From contig JALGPY010000013.1 of assembly GCA_023055425.1 (NCBI GenBank), forward strand, positions 14,793,735 to 14,857,734: a DNA stretch of 64,000 nucleotides, given 5' to 3'. The stretch comes from Linanthus parryae (Eukaryota > Streptophyta > Magnoliopsida > Ericales > Polemoniaceae). The position numbers and the translations under genes were made by a program. This document shows positions 23,399 through 34,812 of this stretch, one piece after another. Every line of letters begins with the position of its first letter. Positions within the stretch are counted from its first letter, which is position 1. The notes under the pieces were generated by a model. It had not been told where the DNA came from and searched no databases. It worked only from the letters and a program-made list of their open reading frames with translations.

Positions 23399-24553
23399 TT
23401 TAGGAGTAGGTTAATTTAGTTAATTATGTCGAAATTCAGATAGGTGAGATGAGTGTGATCTAATATCTATACAAGCATGTGTAGACAACAGGAGAAAACT
23501 GCAGGAAAATTGGTCAGAAAGTTGATGTTTGTGTGGCTGGCTGGTAGCCACGCAGCAGCCACACAGACAGAAGGTAAAAATTGTGCAAAAACGCATCTTT
23601 GAGTTCAGAAACTTTGCCAAGAAGTGAAGAAAAACAGCCTAGGATTGTGCAAACGCAGCTTCGGAGTGCAGAAACGCAGCCTAGGGGTGCAGAAACACAG
23701 TCAGTGCAGAAACGCAGCCAAGGAGCTAGCCACGCAGGCAGAGAGGTTAGCCATGCAATCCATAACCCTAGCCACGGAGACCGAGCCTCATCCACGGAGA
23801 CCGAGCCCCAGCCACGCAAGTCGAGGGGTAGTCACGCAGAAATGGAAAGATTTGCTGGTAAATATTTACGGTGTGTGTGGCTATCTGTGTAGCAACTCGG
23901 GAAAAAAATGAAGCAGAAAAGTTGCTGCCGTAGCAACGCAGAAAGTAAGAAGAAAATGCAGATTTCCAGAATCATGAAAAATCGACCCCGGTGGCTCTAA
24001 CACACTCGACCATCACTGGGACTCATACGAGTTGGGGATTTTTCAGGAACAGTTTTCAGCAGAAATAGAGCAATCACCCCGGTGTACTAAAATACACTCA
24101 ACCATATGGTAGCACATTGTCACACACAATGGTGCTTGGTGATTGCACACTTGAAGAGAGCATGCAAAGCCCGGGAGGTTGACAACTTCCGCCGAGAAAT
24201 TTTCTAGTAACCGGTCAACGGTTCTTCTGTGCCAGAATTTGCAGAAAATTCAGCACCCATAAGACTTGCTACGGGTGCGCAGGTCCAAAATTTCTTCATT
24301 CTCTCTACTGTCAGTTTTTAATTTATGCAAATTTTTTTCTGCTCAGGGTTCCTCATGGTGACACGACCGGTACCAGCAGCAGTTCTACCACCACTAGACC
24401 TGGAACCACAAAATCGGTTTCAGACCCGACTTTTATGCCAGATCAGTTTGTGCTATGAGGGCATGCCACCTCTTAGTGTCGGGGTGGGAGTCGGGTCTTC
24501 ATTTACCATGTCTGCACATTTTTTTATATTTATTTGGAGTTTTATTTTTATTT
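23399..24553 (+). other. 3' noncoding region of element B, first part, with hairpin-type repeats
   Basis: No gene is supported. 23525-23880 again carries TGGCTGGCTGGTAGCCACGCAGCAGCCAC and further GCCACGCA units like those of the LTR array, plus repeated (G)TGCAGAAACGCAGCC(T)AGG units near 23650-23720. At about 24450-24500 a G-rich GTGTCGGGGTGGGAGT lies where C and D have AAGTGTGGGGG. Confidence 0.55.
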
Positions 24554-26163
24554 GGGAAAAAGACAAAAACCATCCTCTATTTGTGGAGAAAATACATTTT
24601 GCCCTCTGATTTATGGGTAAAATACCTTTTGCACCCCGGTCAGTTGATAAAGCTAACGGAAAGGCTAAATGACATATTTACACTCACATGGAAGAAAAAT
24701 TACACAGGTATTTAAGTCTCTGTTCTCTCCTCCTTCACATTTCTTCTAACCCTAACACCTGTTTCTCTCTCTCCTCTGCCTACTCTCTCCAACGCCTCCG
24801 TCCTCTTCCTCCCTTCACAGCAGCAGTGACGGAGAGGGTGGATTTCTGCTTCACTGAAGCTCTCTACATGAGAGAGAACTCGCCGGTGGTGTTCGAAACC
24901 AAGTTGGAGGAGTTCAGTCGCTCATCAGGCCATCCTCGAAGCCTGGATAAAAGGGTGTGAAGGAATTTCTTGATTATCAATATTCTCGCCGCCGTTCTCG
25001 CTCACCGATTCATCAGGCCATCCTCGAAGTCAATGTATACAATCTTCTCCGGTGGTGTCCTCCTAGTCCTCGAAGAAGATTCACATCCGCCCTCTCTCGT
25101 CAAATACTCTTCGTATGCTCTGTCGTTCTCTCTTTCTTTGTGGTTGAAATTGTTGGGTTTTCAGATCTGTAGTTGTGGGAGAGACATCACCAATAATCGA
25201 TTGGTTGTTATCTCTCTCTCTCATCTTTTAATCACGTCATTGATTGTGGGTTAAAGATCTACAAAGACGAGCGACGATGGTGGGTTGTGGGTCGGAGGTT
25301 CATCGGAATCAATGGAGGAGGGGTCGATTTTGGGGTTTTAAGGTTTGAGTTCGGGCCTGCAAGATCTGGGCGTTACCAAGAACAAGCCCTCTTTTAGCCC
25401 CTTTTGGATTCGATTTGCCCGATTCAAATTGCAGTTCTTGCAGTTCTTCAAAGGCTGCTCCATTTCTTCTTTTTCATTCTCATTAACCTTTGTTTGTAAT
25501 CTTCGAACTGGATTTTGGGCTCTAGGATTCTGCATTCGAACCTCTGTTTGTGCCCAATTTCAGACTGGTTTTTAAGTGCAAATGTATATTATTTGTTCCC
25601 AATTTCGGTTTTGTCTGGAAATGTGGTCTCTTTATTTGTCCCTTCGATTACGCGATGATGAACTCGATATATTGAATTCAGTTGATGAGAAATTGTTACA
25701 TCCTTGGCACATGGATTAATTTTGCAGCAAGGTGAAATCCCCTTCTTGATCTGTTTTCAATTATTGGTCTGAGCCTCTTGTTTAGTTTTGTTGTTGTTTT
25801 TCGATTCAGCTATTTCTGATTCTTGTTGTTGGAGTTGTTTTTGTTGTTTTTGGTGGTGGTGGTGATGGTGGCGGCATTTAGTGGAGGTGGAGGTGGAGGT
25901 GGAGGTGGATGTGGTGCTCAAGAACATCAAGAACATAATAAACACTATAATAAACAAAAGAAGGGTGGTATTTGTCCACAATCAATAAGGGTAAAATGGT
26001 CACAAAAAGTCAGTTTGCACCCCTCCACTAACGGATTGTAACAGAAGGGTGGTATCTGTCCACCCTCCATCCGTTAACAAGGGTGCAAAAGGGATTTTCG
26101 TCATAAATCAGGGGGAAAAATGTATTTTCTCCATAAATGGAGGGTGGTTTTTGTCTTTTACCC
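24554..26163. mobile_element. Mutator-like element with about 100-bp inverted ends, inserted in B
   Basis: The left end GGGAAAAAGACAAAAACCA and the inverted right end GGGTAAAAGACAAAAACCA continue as a terminal inverted repeat of about 95-105 bases (24554-24661 and about 26070-26163). An 8-bp direct repeat TTTTATTT flanks it (24546-24553 and 26164-26171). Long G-started ends and an 8-bp duplication fit a Mutator-like element. No transposase is encoded. The interior has gene-like features and may be captured host DNA. Confidence 0.75.
24700..25960 (+). other. Gene-like interior of the Mutator-like element (possible captured fragment)
   Basis: The interior differs from the AT-rich surroundings. 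A pyrimidine-rich, leader-like stretch (CTCTGTTCTCTCCTCCTTCA..) is followed by short coding-like sequence, then a T-rich, intron-like stretch with TTTTGCAGCAAGGTG near 25725, then a Gly-coding GGTGGAGGT repeat (25875-25910). The 20-mer TCATCAGGCCATCCTCGAAG occurs twice (about 24925 and 25011). No product can be named and no frame stays open beyond about 100 codons. The pattern is that of a Pack-MULE, but a host source is not shown. Confidence 0.4.
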
Positions 26164-27159
26164 TTTTATTTTAGATTCTGCACGTTTTCTTTATTTTGAG
26201 TCAACCCACCACTCTTTCTGACCCTACACTGTAAATAGATAGTTATGGGGAAAAAATTGAAAATACAAAAAATCCAAAAAAACTCAAAGAAATATAAAAA
26301 AAGAAAATCCTAAAGTTTGAGAAAGGGCAATTGGGATAACAAAGAACTGGGGAGAGACAAATGATAGTCATCTGACAGGAAAGAAAAACTGCACCAAAGT
26401 GTAGTAGATTGGGCTTCTGTACGGTTTGGTTAAAGCCAGTGTGCCTCATAATCGTCGAGTGGTCATCTCCAGAGCTAAAGAATCCGACTAGTTTCCACAC
26501 CACCGTCACTTAGGTAGTCGACAACCAGCCTAAAGGCGCATCACGATCATTGCATTTTCGGTGGAGTGATTGGCTCATAAGGGACCCATTATCCTGTTTC
26601 TTAACCCTATGTCCAACTAGTTAGCCCGTTTGAAGCCGTTTACCCCTTTTATTCATCGCCACAGTAGCCTAGGGAGCCTTCGTTGTGACTTTCATCGCTC
26701 GTTAGTTGGTTGTTTCTACGCGTTATGCCAGAGCGAGTGAGTTAGGGAGGGTTTCGACTGGTGAGATATTCATGGAAAATCATTGTTGGACAGTTTGACA
26801 TTTGCACGTTTTTTGAGGGTTGGATAGGGTGAGTTAGAGGCAACTGCATTGATTTGAAAAGGTGATTCACTGCACAACATAGTGACCACAGGTTGAGAAG
26901 TCGCGTGTGAGTCATCTTTCTGCACAAAACTGGGCATCAGGGGTTGTTGGGTTTAATCGGTGGTCGTGCGGATTCTTACATCTTTGGTAATGAGGAGGTT
27001 TGGTAGGACTGCACCTTTTATCTTCGGACTACAGGATCGACGCTTCATTACTAGTACGGGGGTACCGCAAACGAGGACATTTTTCGTACGCCGCGACATT
27101 GGATCGTTTCTGCACCAGTCAGCTTATATAATTTTGTTTACTTACGTTATTTGTATTTT
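26164..27159 (+). other. 3' noncoding region of element B, second part
   Basis: No gene is seen. The block around 26480-26740 (CACACCACCGTCACTTAGGT, GTAGTCGACAACC, ACCCCTTTTATTCATCG, TTCGTTGTGACTTTCATCGC) aligns with 33408-33610 in element C, so this noncoding part is shared between the two families. Confidence 0.6.
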
Positions 27160-27435
27160 GAAGAAGAAGAAGAAGAAGAAGAAGAAGAAGAAGAAGAAGA
27201 AGAAGAAGAAGAAGAAGAAGAAGAAGAAGAAGAAGAAGAAGAAGAAGAAGAAGAAGAAGAAGAAGAAGAAGAAGAAGAAGAAGAAGAAGAAGAAGAAGAA
27301 GAAGAAGAAGAAGAAGAAGAAGAAGAAGAAGAAGAAGAAGAAGAAGAAGAAGAAGAAGAAGAAGAAGAAGAAGAAGAAGAAGAAGAAGAAGAAGAAGAAG
27401 AAGAAGAAGAAGAAGAAGAAGAAGAAGAAGAAGAA

Positions 27436-27466
<31 letters not shown>

Positions 27467-27486
27467 AAGAAGAAGAAGAAGAAGAA
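27160..27486 (+). repeat. (GAA)109 microsatellite
   Basis: An almost pure GAA/TTC run of about 327 bases with one substitution (G to T at 27436) in the 3' noncoding region of B. The runs of Lys, Glu, Ser, Leu and Phe codons in its various frames are not genes. Confidence 0.97.
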
Positions 27487-27776
27487 AATAAAAAAAGGAA
27501 AAATGCAATGATCGTGATGCAAAGAAAAAAAAAAGTATGTTCTTTTTTTTTGGTCGTTTTTAAATTATTTAGTTTCAAAGCTGAGTTGGTGGCATTTTTT
27601 CCTGGATTCGACACCGCTTCACATTCGTGGCCGCGACAACGGAAAAGACACATCGAGAACTGGGGAAATTGAGTGAGCAGAAACTTAGGTGTTTCGGTCA
27701 GATTTTCGGGAACTCGGTGAGGGATGTGAGTTGGGGAACAGTGAGAATGTCATAAGAAATAGCATCGTTTCGTACC
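27487..27776 (+). other. Element B noncoding sequence up to the C insertion
   Basis: No gene. It ends with GTACC (27772-27776), the left copy of the target duplication of element C. Confidence 0.6.
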
Positions 27777-29399
27777 TGATAGCACCTTTTAGGAGCTATC
27801 TATTACCTCCATTTTACCACATTATCATGAGATATTTGAGTCCAAAGTTAGAGAATAAAGGTTGTTTTGTCACTTGTTGCTCATCATGTGCTATATTGTT
27901 CGTCCGAGCGTTTTCTATGCATATTTCATTGTTATTTGTCAAAAATAATTTCTTGGTATGTTTTTTCATGTTGTCTTGTCATGAACGGATGCTAATCGAT
28001 TGATAGGATGCATGGAACGAACTTCGGAAACAACGGCAGCTCAAGAGGAGTCAAGAGAAACCGAATTGGAGGAGCTTGGATGACCAGTCTGTACTATTTT
28101 GATCGTATCCAGAGTTCTACAACTCATTCTGGGGTGAGACCAATTTCATATGAAAGTAGACTCATAGATCTTACCATCGATAGGTCACAAAGCTAAATCG
28201 GAGTTCGGACGAAGAAGATATCGCGTTTTGAAGTCAGGAGCAGATTTTAGGGGGCTTTTGTGCAACTACTGAAGACTACTGCGGGTTATGATTCAAGAAC
28301 GACCTAGGGACGAAAAAATTGATCATTCACGCATCTAGAGAGCCAATAAGAACGACGAGAGCAAGGATACTTTATTGGGAACGATCTCAAGCAAGGAGGA
28401 GAGCCCGGATCGCGCCAATCTTCACGATTTTAGCGTTTGTTCTATTTTTCTCTTTACTTTCTTGTATGAACTATTCAAGAACCATGTCAACTTGTGCTAT
28501 GAGTATCTAAACTCATACCTAGGAATCTATGGAGAGCCTAGGGTTTATGTTTTGATGACATTTTTCGGATTTTGGATGATCCTTCATGCTAGGATTATGG
28601 TTTAATGGAGATTGTTTGGGTATTCATCATGTTGAGTTCTTTCATTGATAAGTTAGGGCTAAGATGTGTGATGTAGATTATATATTTATTCATTCAATCA
28701 TGAACTAGGCTTCATGATGATATTGGTAGCCTAAAGATCTTGTTTATTGTGCTTAATTCTTAGTAACGTAGGAGTCATGACCCGAATTACTATGTAACTA
28801 GTGAGTGTGTGAAAACAACTCTACCCTAGTTGGGATGAGTAAACAAGATCATTCTTAATTGACTAGACTGAGAGGTTAGTTGGATAGGAATGGCTAGATG
28901 AGGGTAAATTCAGTAGGAAGTAATGAGTTGTTAGTGAATGGTTGTCTGAGAGGACATTATTCCTTGCAATATTGTTAGCCTGCTAGAACACATAGGTAGT
29001 ATACTTGGCCTGAGAGGGACAAATCCTTACCTTTGTGTAGAACGACATGAGACCGATAGGTGATTGTCAACGCCATTACCCAGCATAGGATACTAAGAGT
29101 CATGGTGTTAGAACATGGAATCCGGAATTTTCAAAACTACCCTAGCTGATTTATAGATTGCCTAGCTTTCTCTCCTCTGATTTCTATCAAATCATTCTAT
29201 TCACGTTATTTATTACTGAGGGTGACAACACTTCAAACTGTAATCATTTTTACCGGTTACTTAGGTAATTTGAGTTTAATTTCTAATCTAGAACATATAG
29301 TAGACACCTTCCCTTGGGTTCGATAACTCGGTGTCCAAAATACTCCACTTTATTACTTGACCGTATACTTGCGTAGCAAAGCGTAGTAATCGCGCGTCA
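27777..29399 (+). repeat. 5' LTR of element C
   Basis: Starts TGATAGCACCTTTTAGGAGC and ends GCGCGTCA. It is 1623 bases and pairs with 34813-36436 with visible scattered differences. Confidence 0.92.
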
Positions 29400-29405
29400 A
29401 GTTTT

Positions 29406-29423
29406 TGGCGCCGTTGTCGGGGA
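29406..29423 (+). promoter_or_regulatory. Primer-binding site of element C
   Basis: TGGCGCCGTTGTCGGGGA differs at one base from the tRNA-Asp-type primer site of Athila-like elements. It lies six bases after the LTR. Confidence 0.8.
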
Positions 29424-29531
29424 CAACGGTAGATTGTTTAGTTAGAAATCAGTTTAGAGTTTTATTTTATTTTATTTTTGTTGGTATCTTTTTACCTCAC
29501 GGGTGTGCTAGTGTTTTGTCCTCAGGTAGCG

Positions 29532-31472
29532 ATGGACGAAGGCCAGGGGCTAATTAGCCTCACCACGGAGCAGCTGCAAGCTATGGTTGCTGCAGCCATA
29601 GAGAAAGCACTAGCGGCAGCATCTAGACCGCAGCCGACCTCAATGTCGTACAACCGTTCTGGAAAAGCAATAATCCAGGAATTTGAGGCGGACATTAAAG
29701 GAAGGGAGCCGGCAATTTTGTTGCCACCCATTCAGGCAGAAACCTTTTGCCTCAAGCTGAGCAGATCCAATTTGCTCAGGAACAGTGCACTTTTGCTGGG
29801 ACACATGAGGAAGACCCACATGAATTTATTGGGAGATTTTGAGAGCCATTGTGGGCTAACTCAATATAGTGGGGTCACTTCTGAAGCAATAAGGTTGATG
29901 CTCTTCCCACATTGCCTCCAGGGAGTTGATGTGGATTAGCTAGATTCTTTGCCATCCAACTCAATCAAGACATGGGAAGAGTGTGCCTCCTTGTTAATGG
30001 GTAAATTTTTTCCCATATAACGCATGATTCAGCTCCAGAACGAGATATGGTCATTCAAGCAGAAGCAGCATGAATATATGGTCAAAGCATGGGAGCGTCT
30101 CAACTACTTTCTACGAAAATGCCCCAACCATGGAATTGCCAAAGCCCATATCATCCAAATCTTTTATGATGCACTTGGAAATCTTGACAAGGACAAGATT
30201 GACAAAGAAGCTGGGGGCAATTTCTTGTTCAAATGCGATGAGGAGGGTGCATATGAGCTGATGAGACGAGCGGTTGAACAAGAAGAGAGCTTGGATTATG
30301 AGTCCCAGCAGCAAGAACTGATGAAGCAAAATGCAATAGCTTATGGCACAGTTCAGGTGAATGCGGTGGAAGCAGTGCATGAAGCAGTTGTTTCAGAGTT
30401 GGAGCAACAACAAAAAGAATTAGCTTCAGAGTTGGCTGAGCTGAGAGGAGTGATGAAAGTGATGGGTCAACACGTTTTGACCATGATTGCAGAGAGAACT
30501 ACTTCCGCAGTTGCACTCCAGGAAGCTCTAGCAGAAGTTAAGGATCTTAAGCAGCAACTCGAACACAGAACACCGCAACACACTGTTGTTGCATCTGAGG
30601 AACATGTTCAATCCATCACCACTTGCAGTGGTATTTCACTCAAAGACCCCCCATATCCTACTCATGCCAGAGCGGTAGCATCCAAGGCAAAGGAGCATGA
30701 AGTCTTCGATTCTGAGAAGACTCCTGTCATGGTCCCCCAATTAAAGGGCATGACTCAGCAGGATGAGGAGGAACTCCCCGAGGTACTACTTTCCTCTCCT
30801 TCTTCTTCTTCAGATCTTCCATACCCATTGAGTAGTAGGAAGAAGAATGATGATATTGAGGAATATAGGCGCTTTCTTAATGTATTTTCGAAACTGCATA
30901 TTAATATTCCCTTGATTGAAGCACTTCAAAAGATGCCTAAGTATTCTCGGTTTATTAAGGATGCAGTCCTTGGTAAGAAAGCAGTGGATGAATTTCAGGG
31001 AGTGAACTTAAATGAGCATGTTAGTTCATGTGTTTTGCATGGGCTACCGAAGAAAAAGAAGGATCCGGGTAGTTTTGTCATTGAAGCTACGTTGGGTGAT
31101 GCCTACACTGGGAGAGCTCTCTGCGATTTGGGAGCAAGCGTTAATTTATTGATTCTGTCGAAATTCAAAAACTTAAGTGTGGGGGAGCCTCTGAAAACCT
31201 GGATCACTCTTCATTTTGCAGACAAATCATCCAAGAGAGCCTGTGGGATGATACAGGATGTACTTGTGAGGGTTGGAAGCCTGATCATGCCAGCTGACTT
31301 TGTCATATTTGACATGCCAGCTGGTGATGTGCCTATAATTCTAGGTAGGCCGTTTTTAGCAACTGGGTGTACCCTCGTTTATGTAGAGAATGGAGAGCTG
31401 ATTATGAGGGTACATGAATACATGGAGACTTTTCGGGTCTTCAAACCGACTCTTCAGTACTCGTGGGAATAG
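29532..31472 (+). pseudogene. Gag-protease frame of element C, two internal stops
   Basis: One reading frame of 647 codons starts at ATG 29532 (MDEGQGLISLTTEQLQAMV). Stops at 29937-29939 (TAG) and 30018-30020 (TAA) interrupt it. Gag motifs: SYNRSGKAIIQEFEADIKGR, SIKTWEECASLLMGKFFP, FYDALGNLDKDKIDKEAGGNF. A Gln/Glu-rich coiled coil (about residues 275-350) follows, then ITTCSGISLKDPPYPTHARA. The protease part has CDLGASVNLLILSKF (Asp at about residue 532) and DVPIILGRPFLATGCTLVYV (about residue 600). The frame ends without a reverse transcriptase. With two point mutations apart it is uninterrupted, so inactivation looks recent relative to B. Confidence 0.85.
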
Positions 31473-31664
31473 AAGCCAGGGGTTCCATTTGCTGTACAAG
31501 TGAAGCAGCAACTCCCTGATTTGTCACAAGGAGATTCACCTGACTACTGGGAAAGAAACAAGCCTTCAGCTGTACAAGCACACGAATCAGTTCTTCAGAT
31601 TCAGCACAGGAAAGCTAAGCTAGAAGCGGCACAATGTGCCAGACCACCCTCGTGAGGTGGCAGA

Positions 31665-31722
31665 GGTAACTGGGTCGGGCCGTGGACCTTAAATTACAAG
31701 CGCTTCTTGAGAAGCAACCCAT
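31665..31722 (+). promoter_or_regulatory. Conserved post-coding motif of element C
   Basis: GGTAACTGGGTCGGGCCGTG then GACCTTAAATTACAAGCGC..GAGAAGCAACCCATGG. It is the counterpart of 23341-23398 in B and 56857-56916 in D. The stem pairing is weaker here. Confidence 0.65.
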
Positions 31723-34700
31723 GGTAGAGTAGGATATTTGTTATTTTGTTTTGTTTTGTTTTTGGGTTCTCCATATTTGATAGTGATAGATGAGAGAGAG
31801 GGTGGTTTAATTTTTTCGATGAGTGTGCAGGTACCGAAGACCCTCCGGATTCCCTTGATGCATGTGCACGATTTCGCACGCAAAACGAGGAACAACTAGC
31901 TAACCGGGAGAATTGAGCTTGATAAAGGAGATACTCGAGGTCTAGGAGTAGCTAATTATGCATGAGGAACATGGTAGCAAGTTGGAGTATCGAGGTTGCA
32001 CGCATCGGAATCCGGAGAGGAGATATAAAAGTTCAAGAGCTTTGGAGGCGAGATTCTTTGCTCAAGAGAGATAAATTGAGAATAATTGGAAAATTTCTTG
32101 TATTTGGGAATTTTCTAGTCAAAAATGGTTTCCTCGTCGATTGTGGAGTCCTACGGTTCAAGAATCGCGCAAATCGGATACCGGATGAAGAAGATAGAGC
32201 AAAAACAAAGTGGGCAAGATTCAGTGATTTCGAAACCCATTTCGGCCCGAACTCAAACATGCATTCTGTTTCAATTTTGTTCGGGCTCCATTTCGGGCCG
32301 AAATGGGGGCCGAAATCAGCTGGACAGCTCACTTTTTGGGGGGTATTTTTGATGCTTTTTGGGGGTTATTTCGACATTTTGAAGGATTTTTAAAGCCAAG
32401 AACCAACCAACAAGTCACCTAACACCCCAATTTGGATCAAACACTCCTTTTCTTCATCTTCTTCCTCTCCAAACCCTCAAGAACACCAACACACCCCAAA
32501 CCCAAAACGCATCCAAATCGCAAAGTTTTTGAGAGTGAGTGGATTAACTCTTGAGCTTTTGAGATAGTGAGCGGATTGAGTGTGGGGGAATTCAAAGAGG
32601 GAGATCTCCAAGAACTTAAATCTTCCGATTCATTGCTTTGGAGGGGATTCGGCCAAATCTCAAAGAGGAACTAAAGACGGTAACACCGAGGAGCACATCA
32701 AGGGTATGCTTGCTTCAACTTGCTCAAGTTTTCGGAAAATTTGGTCGACCGAATTGGTCCTTCTTGACTAATTTTCACGAAACCAATCCTGTAAGAATGG
32801 TAATTCGGGATCATAGGTACCATATTCTCTCTCTCTTTAAATAATCATTCTAGACGATATGATTCAATTCGTGCAACATGCAATGCAACACTTGTCGTTT
32901 TAAATCCTTACACTTTCAGATCATGTCTTTGGGGGGACACTCTAAATTCATTGAGGACAATGAGTATCTCAAGTGTGGGGGGGGGGGGGGGGTTTCACAT
33001 ATCTTTACTTGCCTTAACTTGCATTGCTTTATTACGTATAGAGTAGTGAGTCAGTTTGCACGTAGGTGTCGGAGTTAGGATTGCATTTGCACGTTTCTAT
33101 ATTGCATTCTATATATTGTTTGCACTTTTCCTTATTGAGTCCTCCTACCCATATATGTTGTTAATCGAGTTGGCCCAAGAATATAGTGTTAGAAAAAAAA
33201 CACGAAAAAACCCTAAAAATTGATTTTTTTTTTTTTTGAAAAAGGGCAACTGAAGAGTGTAAGCGTGGAGAGGGCTTAATGATAGAAATTCCCTAGAAGT
33301 AGAACAATCTGAGGTGAGGTAGACGCGAGAATCTGGGGTAGGAAGGCTATAGGGCTAATGCACTCGAGAAATGTGAGTAGCTGTCTCTCAGACTAGTTAT
33401 CCTACTAGAGCTACACCACCGTCACATAGGTAGTCGTCAACCCTCCTTGTAGTGTGAACGGAACAGCTGTGCGAGTGATTTTTATGGGGACCTCATATCC
33501 CGTTTCCATCGCCTAGGTCCACTAGTTACCCCAATTTAATCCATCTACCCCTTTTATTAACATCCTCTAGCCTAGGAAGCCGTTCCTTATGACTTTCATC
33601 ACTAGTTAGAATGGTCCCTTCCTATGCGTCATGATAGAGGGAGTCGAGTTAAGAAGGTTCGTTGAGGGTGAGCTGATATTATACATCTTACATGGATTCT
33701 CTTACATGTCTTCTTTTGAAGGGATGTGAGGGTGAGTTAGAGACGGTAGCACACTTCGGTGTGGCGGTGATTCGTGTCCTTACACCACGATCATAGGTGC
33801 AGTGCCGTAGTGCGTGACATTCTTTTCGCACGTCACATGGTGGGGGTTGATTGATCTTATAGTAGAATGTGATTCGATTTGTATGATTATTCCCTATTTC
33901 TTAGGTGATGAGGAGGATAGGTTGGAAAAAGCACATATATACATTGATTACCGGGTTTTTGTGATATGATTTACATTGAGTGTGGGGGTGTCGGCATTTA
34001 TCGTGATTACACATTTGATTTGACAAATTCAAGCCCTACGTTATTTGATTTGACGGATTGGTATCCTCGGATATTTTCTACTACTATGAGCTCCATGTGC
34101 TTATTTGTGTGGAAATGGAAATGAAAGAAAAGAAAGAGAACGAAAAACAGAAATTGAAACTGAAAGGAAATAAGGATCTGACATTGAACTTCATGAAGAC
34201 CGAGGAGATGAGCTTTGAATCTTTGATCACTTCTTCACATTTGTCGCCCCGAGAACGGCGTTACACCAAGATTGAGGGAATGAGGGCCGGAGTAGTTAGA
34301 TTCGGTGGGATTCCTTGGATTTTGGTGAGGGAGTATGAGAATCGGGTTGTGTGAGTTATATCATGACGTCTAGGACTACGGTTCTAATTATCCTATCCTA
34401 CCCGTCCTAAGTCGTCAACAATTGAAACCCGTGGATAAATATCTCGTATGGCAGGTTCTAGGGATACGTTTAATAAGTGTGCAAGAGAAACTTATTGAGT
34501 GTTCATGCCCGTTCTGTCTGACGGAACTGGCCGCAAGTTCTACCGATCACCAAAGATTAGAATCCTTTAGGGGATATGAGAGCCCTATGACATGTCGGTT
34601 TGTTTTTCGAGATTGCCCAATCTCCAACCAAAAAGAAAAAAAAAATTATGTTCTTTACTTGATTGCATTGTTTATCGAGTTGCATTGCTTAAAGTCATGT

Positions 34701-34796
34701 AGATTGCATAGTCCAGCGTTTGAGTCGTTGTGTCTAAGGCAAAGTAAAGATATATGTGAATCTCGAAAGCAAGTGTTGCACGGGACGAGCAAGAAG
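31723..34796 (+). other. 3' noncoding region of element C
   Basis: No substantial reading frame is seen in about 3 kb. It contains two CATTTCGG-type palindromes (32238-32250 partial, 32289-32305), a TTGAGTGTGGGGGAATTC tract at about 32576, the block CATTGAGGACAATGAG..AAGTGTGGGG (about 32950-32992, with a 15-G run), another GAGTGTGGGGGTGTCGG at about 33977 and a block shared with B (33408-33610). Element D has an ORF at the corresponding place and C does not. Confidence 0.6.
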
Positions 34797-34812
34797 GTAG
34801 TGTGGGGGAATT
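34797..34812 (+). promoter_or_regulatory. Polypurine tract of element C
   Basis: GTAGTGTGGGGGAATT directly precedes the 3' LTR. GACGAGCAA lies just upstream, as in B and D. Confidence 0.8.

Noticed and set aside
24325..25254. ORFs at the start of the Mutator-like element as host genes
   Set aside because: Frames are short, overlap the terminal repeat and pyrimidine-rich sequence, and have no recognisable product.
26960..27653. Long ORFs of poly-Lys, poly-Glu, poly-Ser, poly-Leu or poly-Phe
   Set aside because: They are translations of the (GAA)n microsatellite in different frames.
32033..32393. Overlapping ORFs of 75-143 codons on both strands in element C
   Set aside because: They lie in the noncoding region with the CATTTCGG palindromes, are not conserved as protein in D, and are open on both strands by composition.
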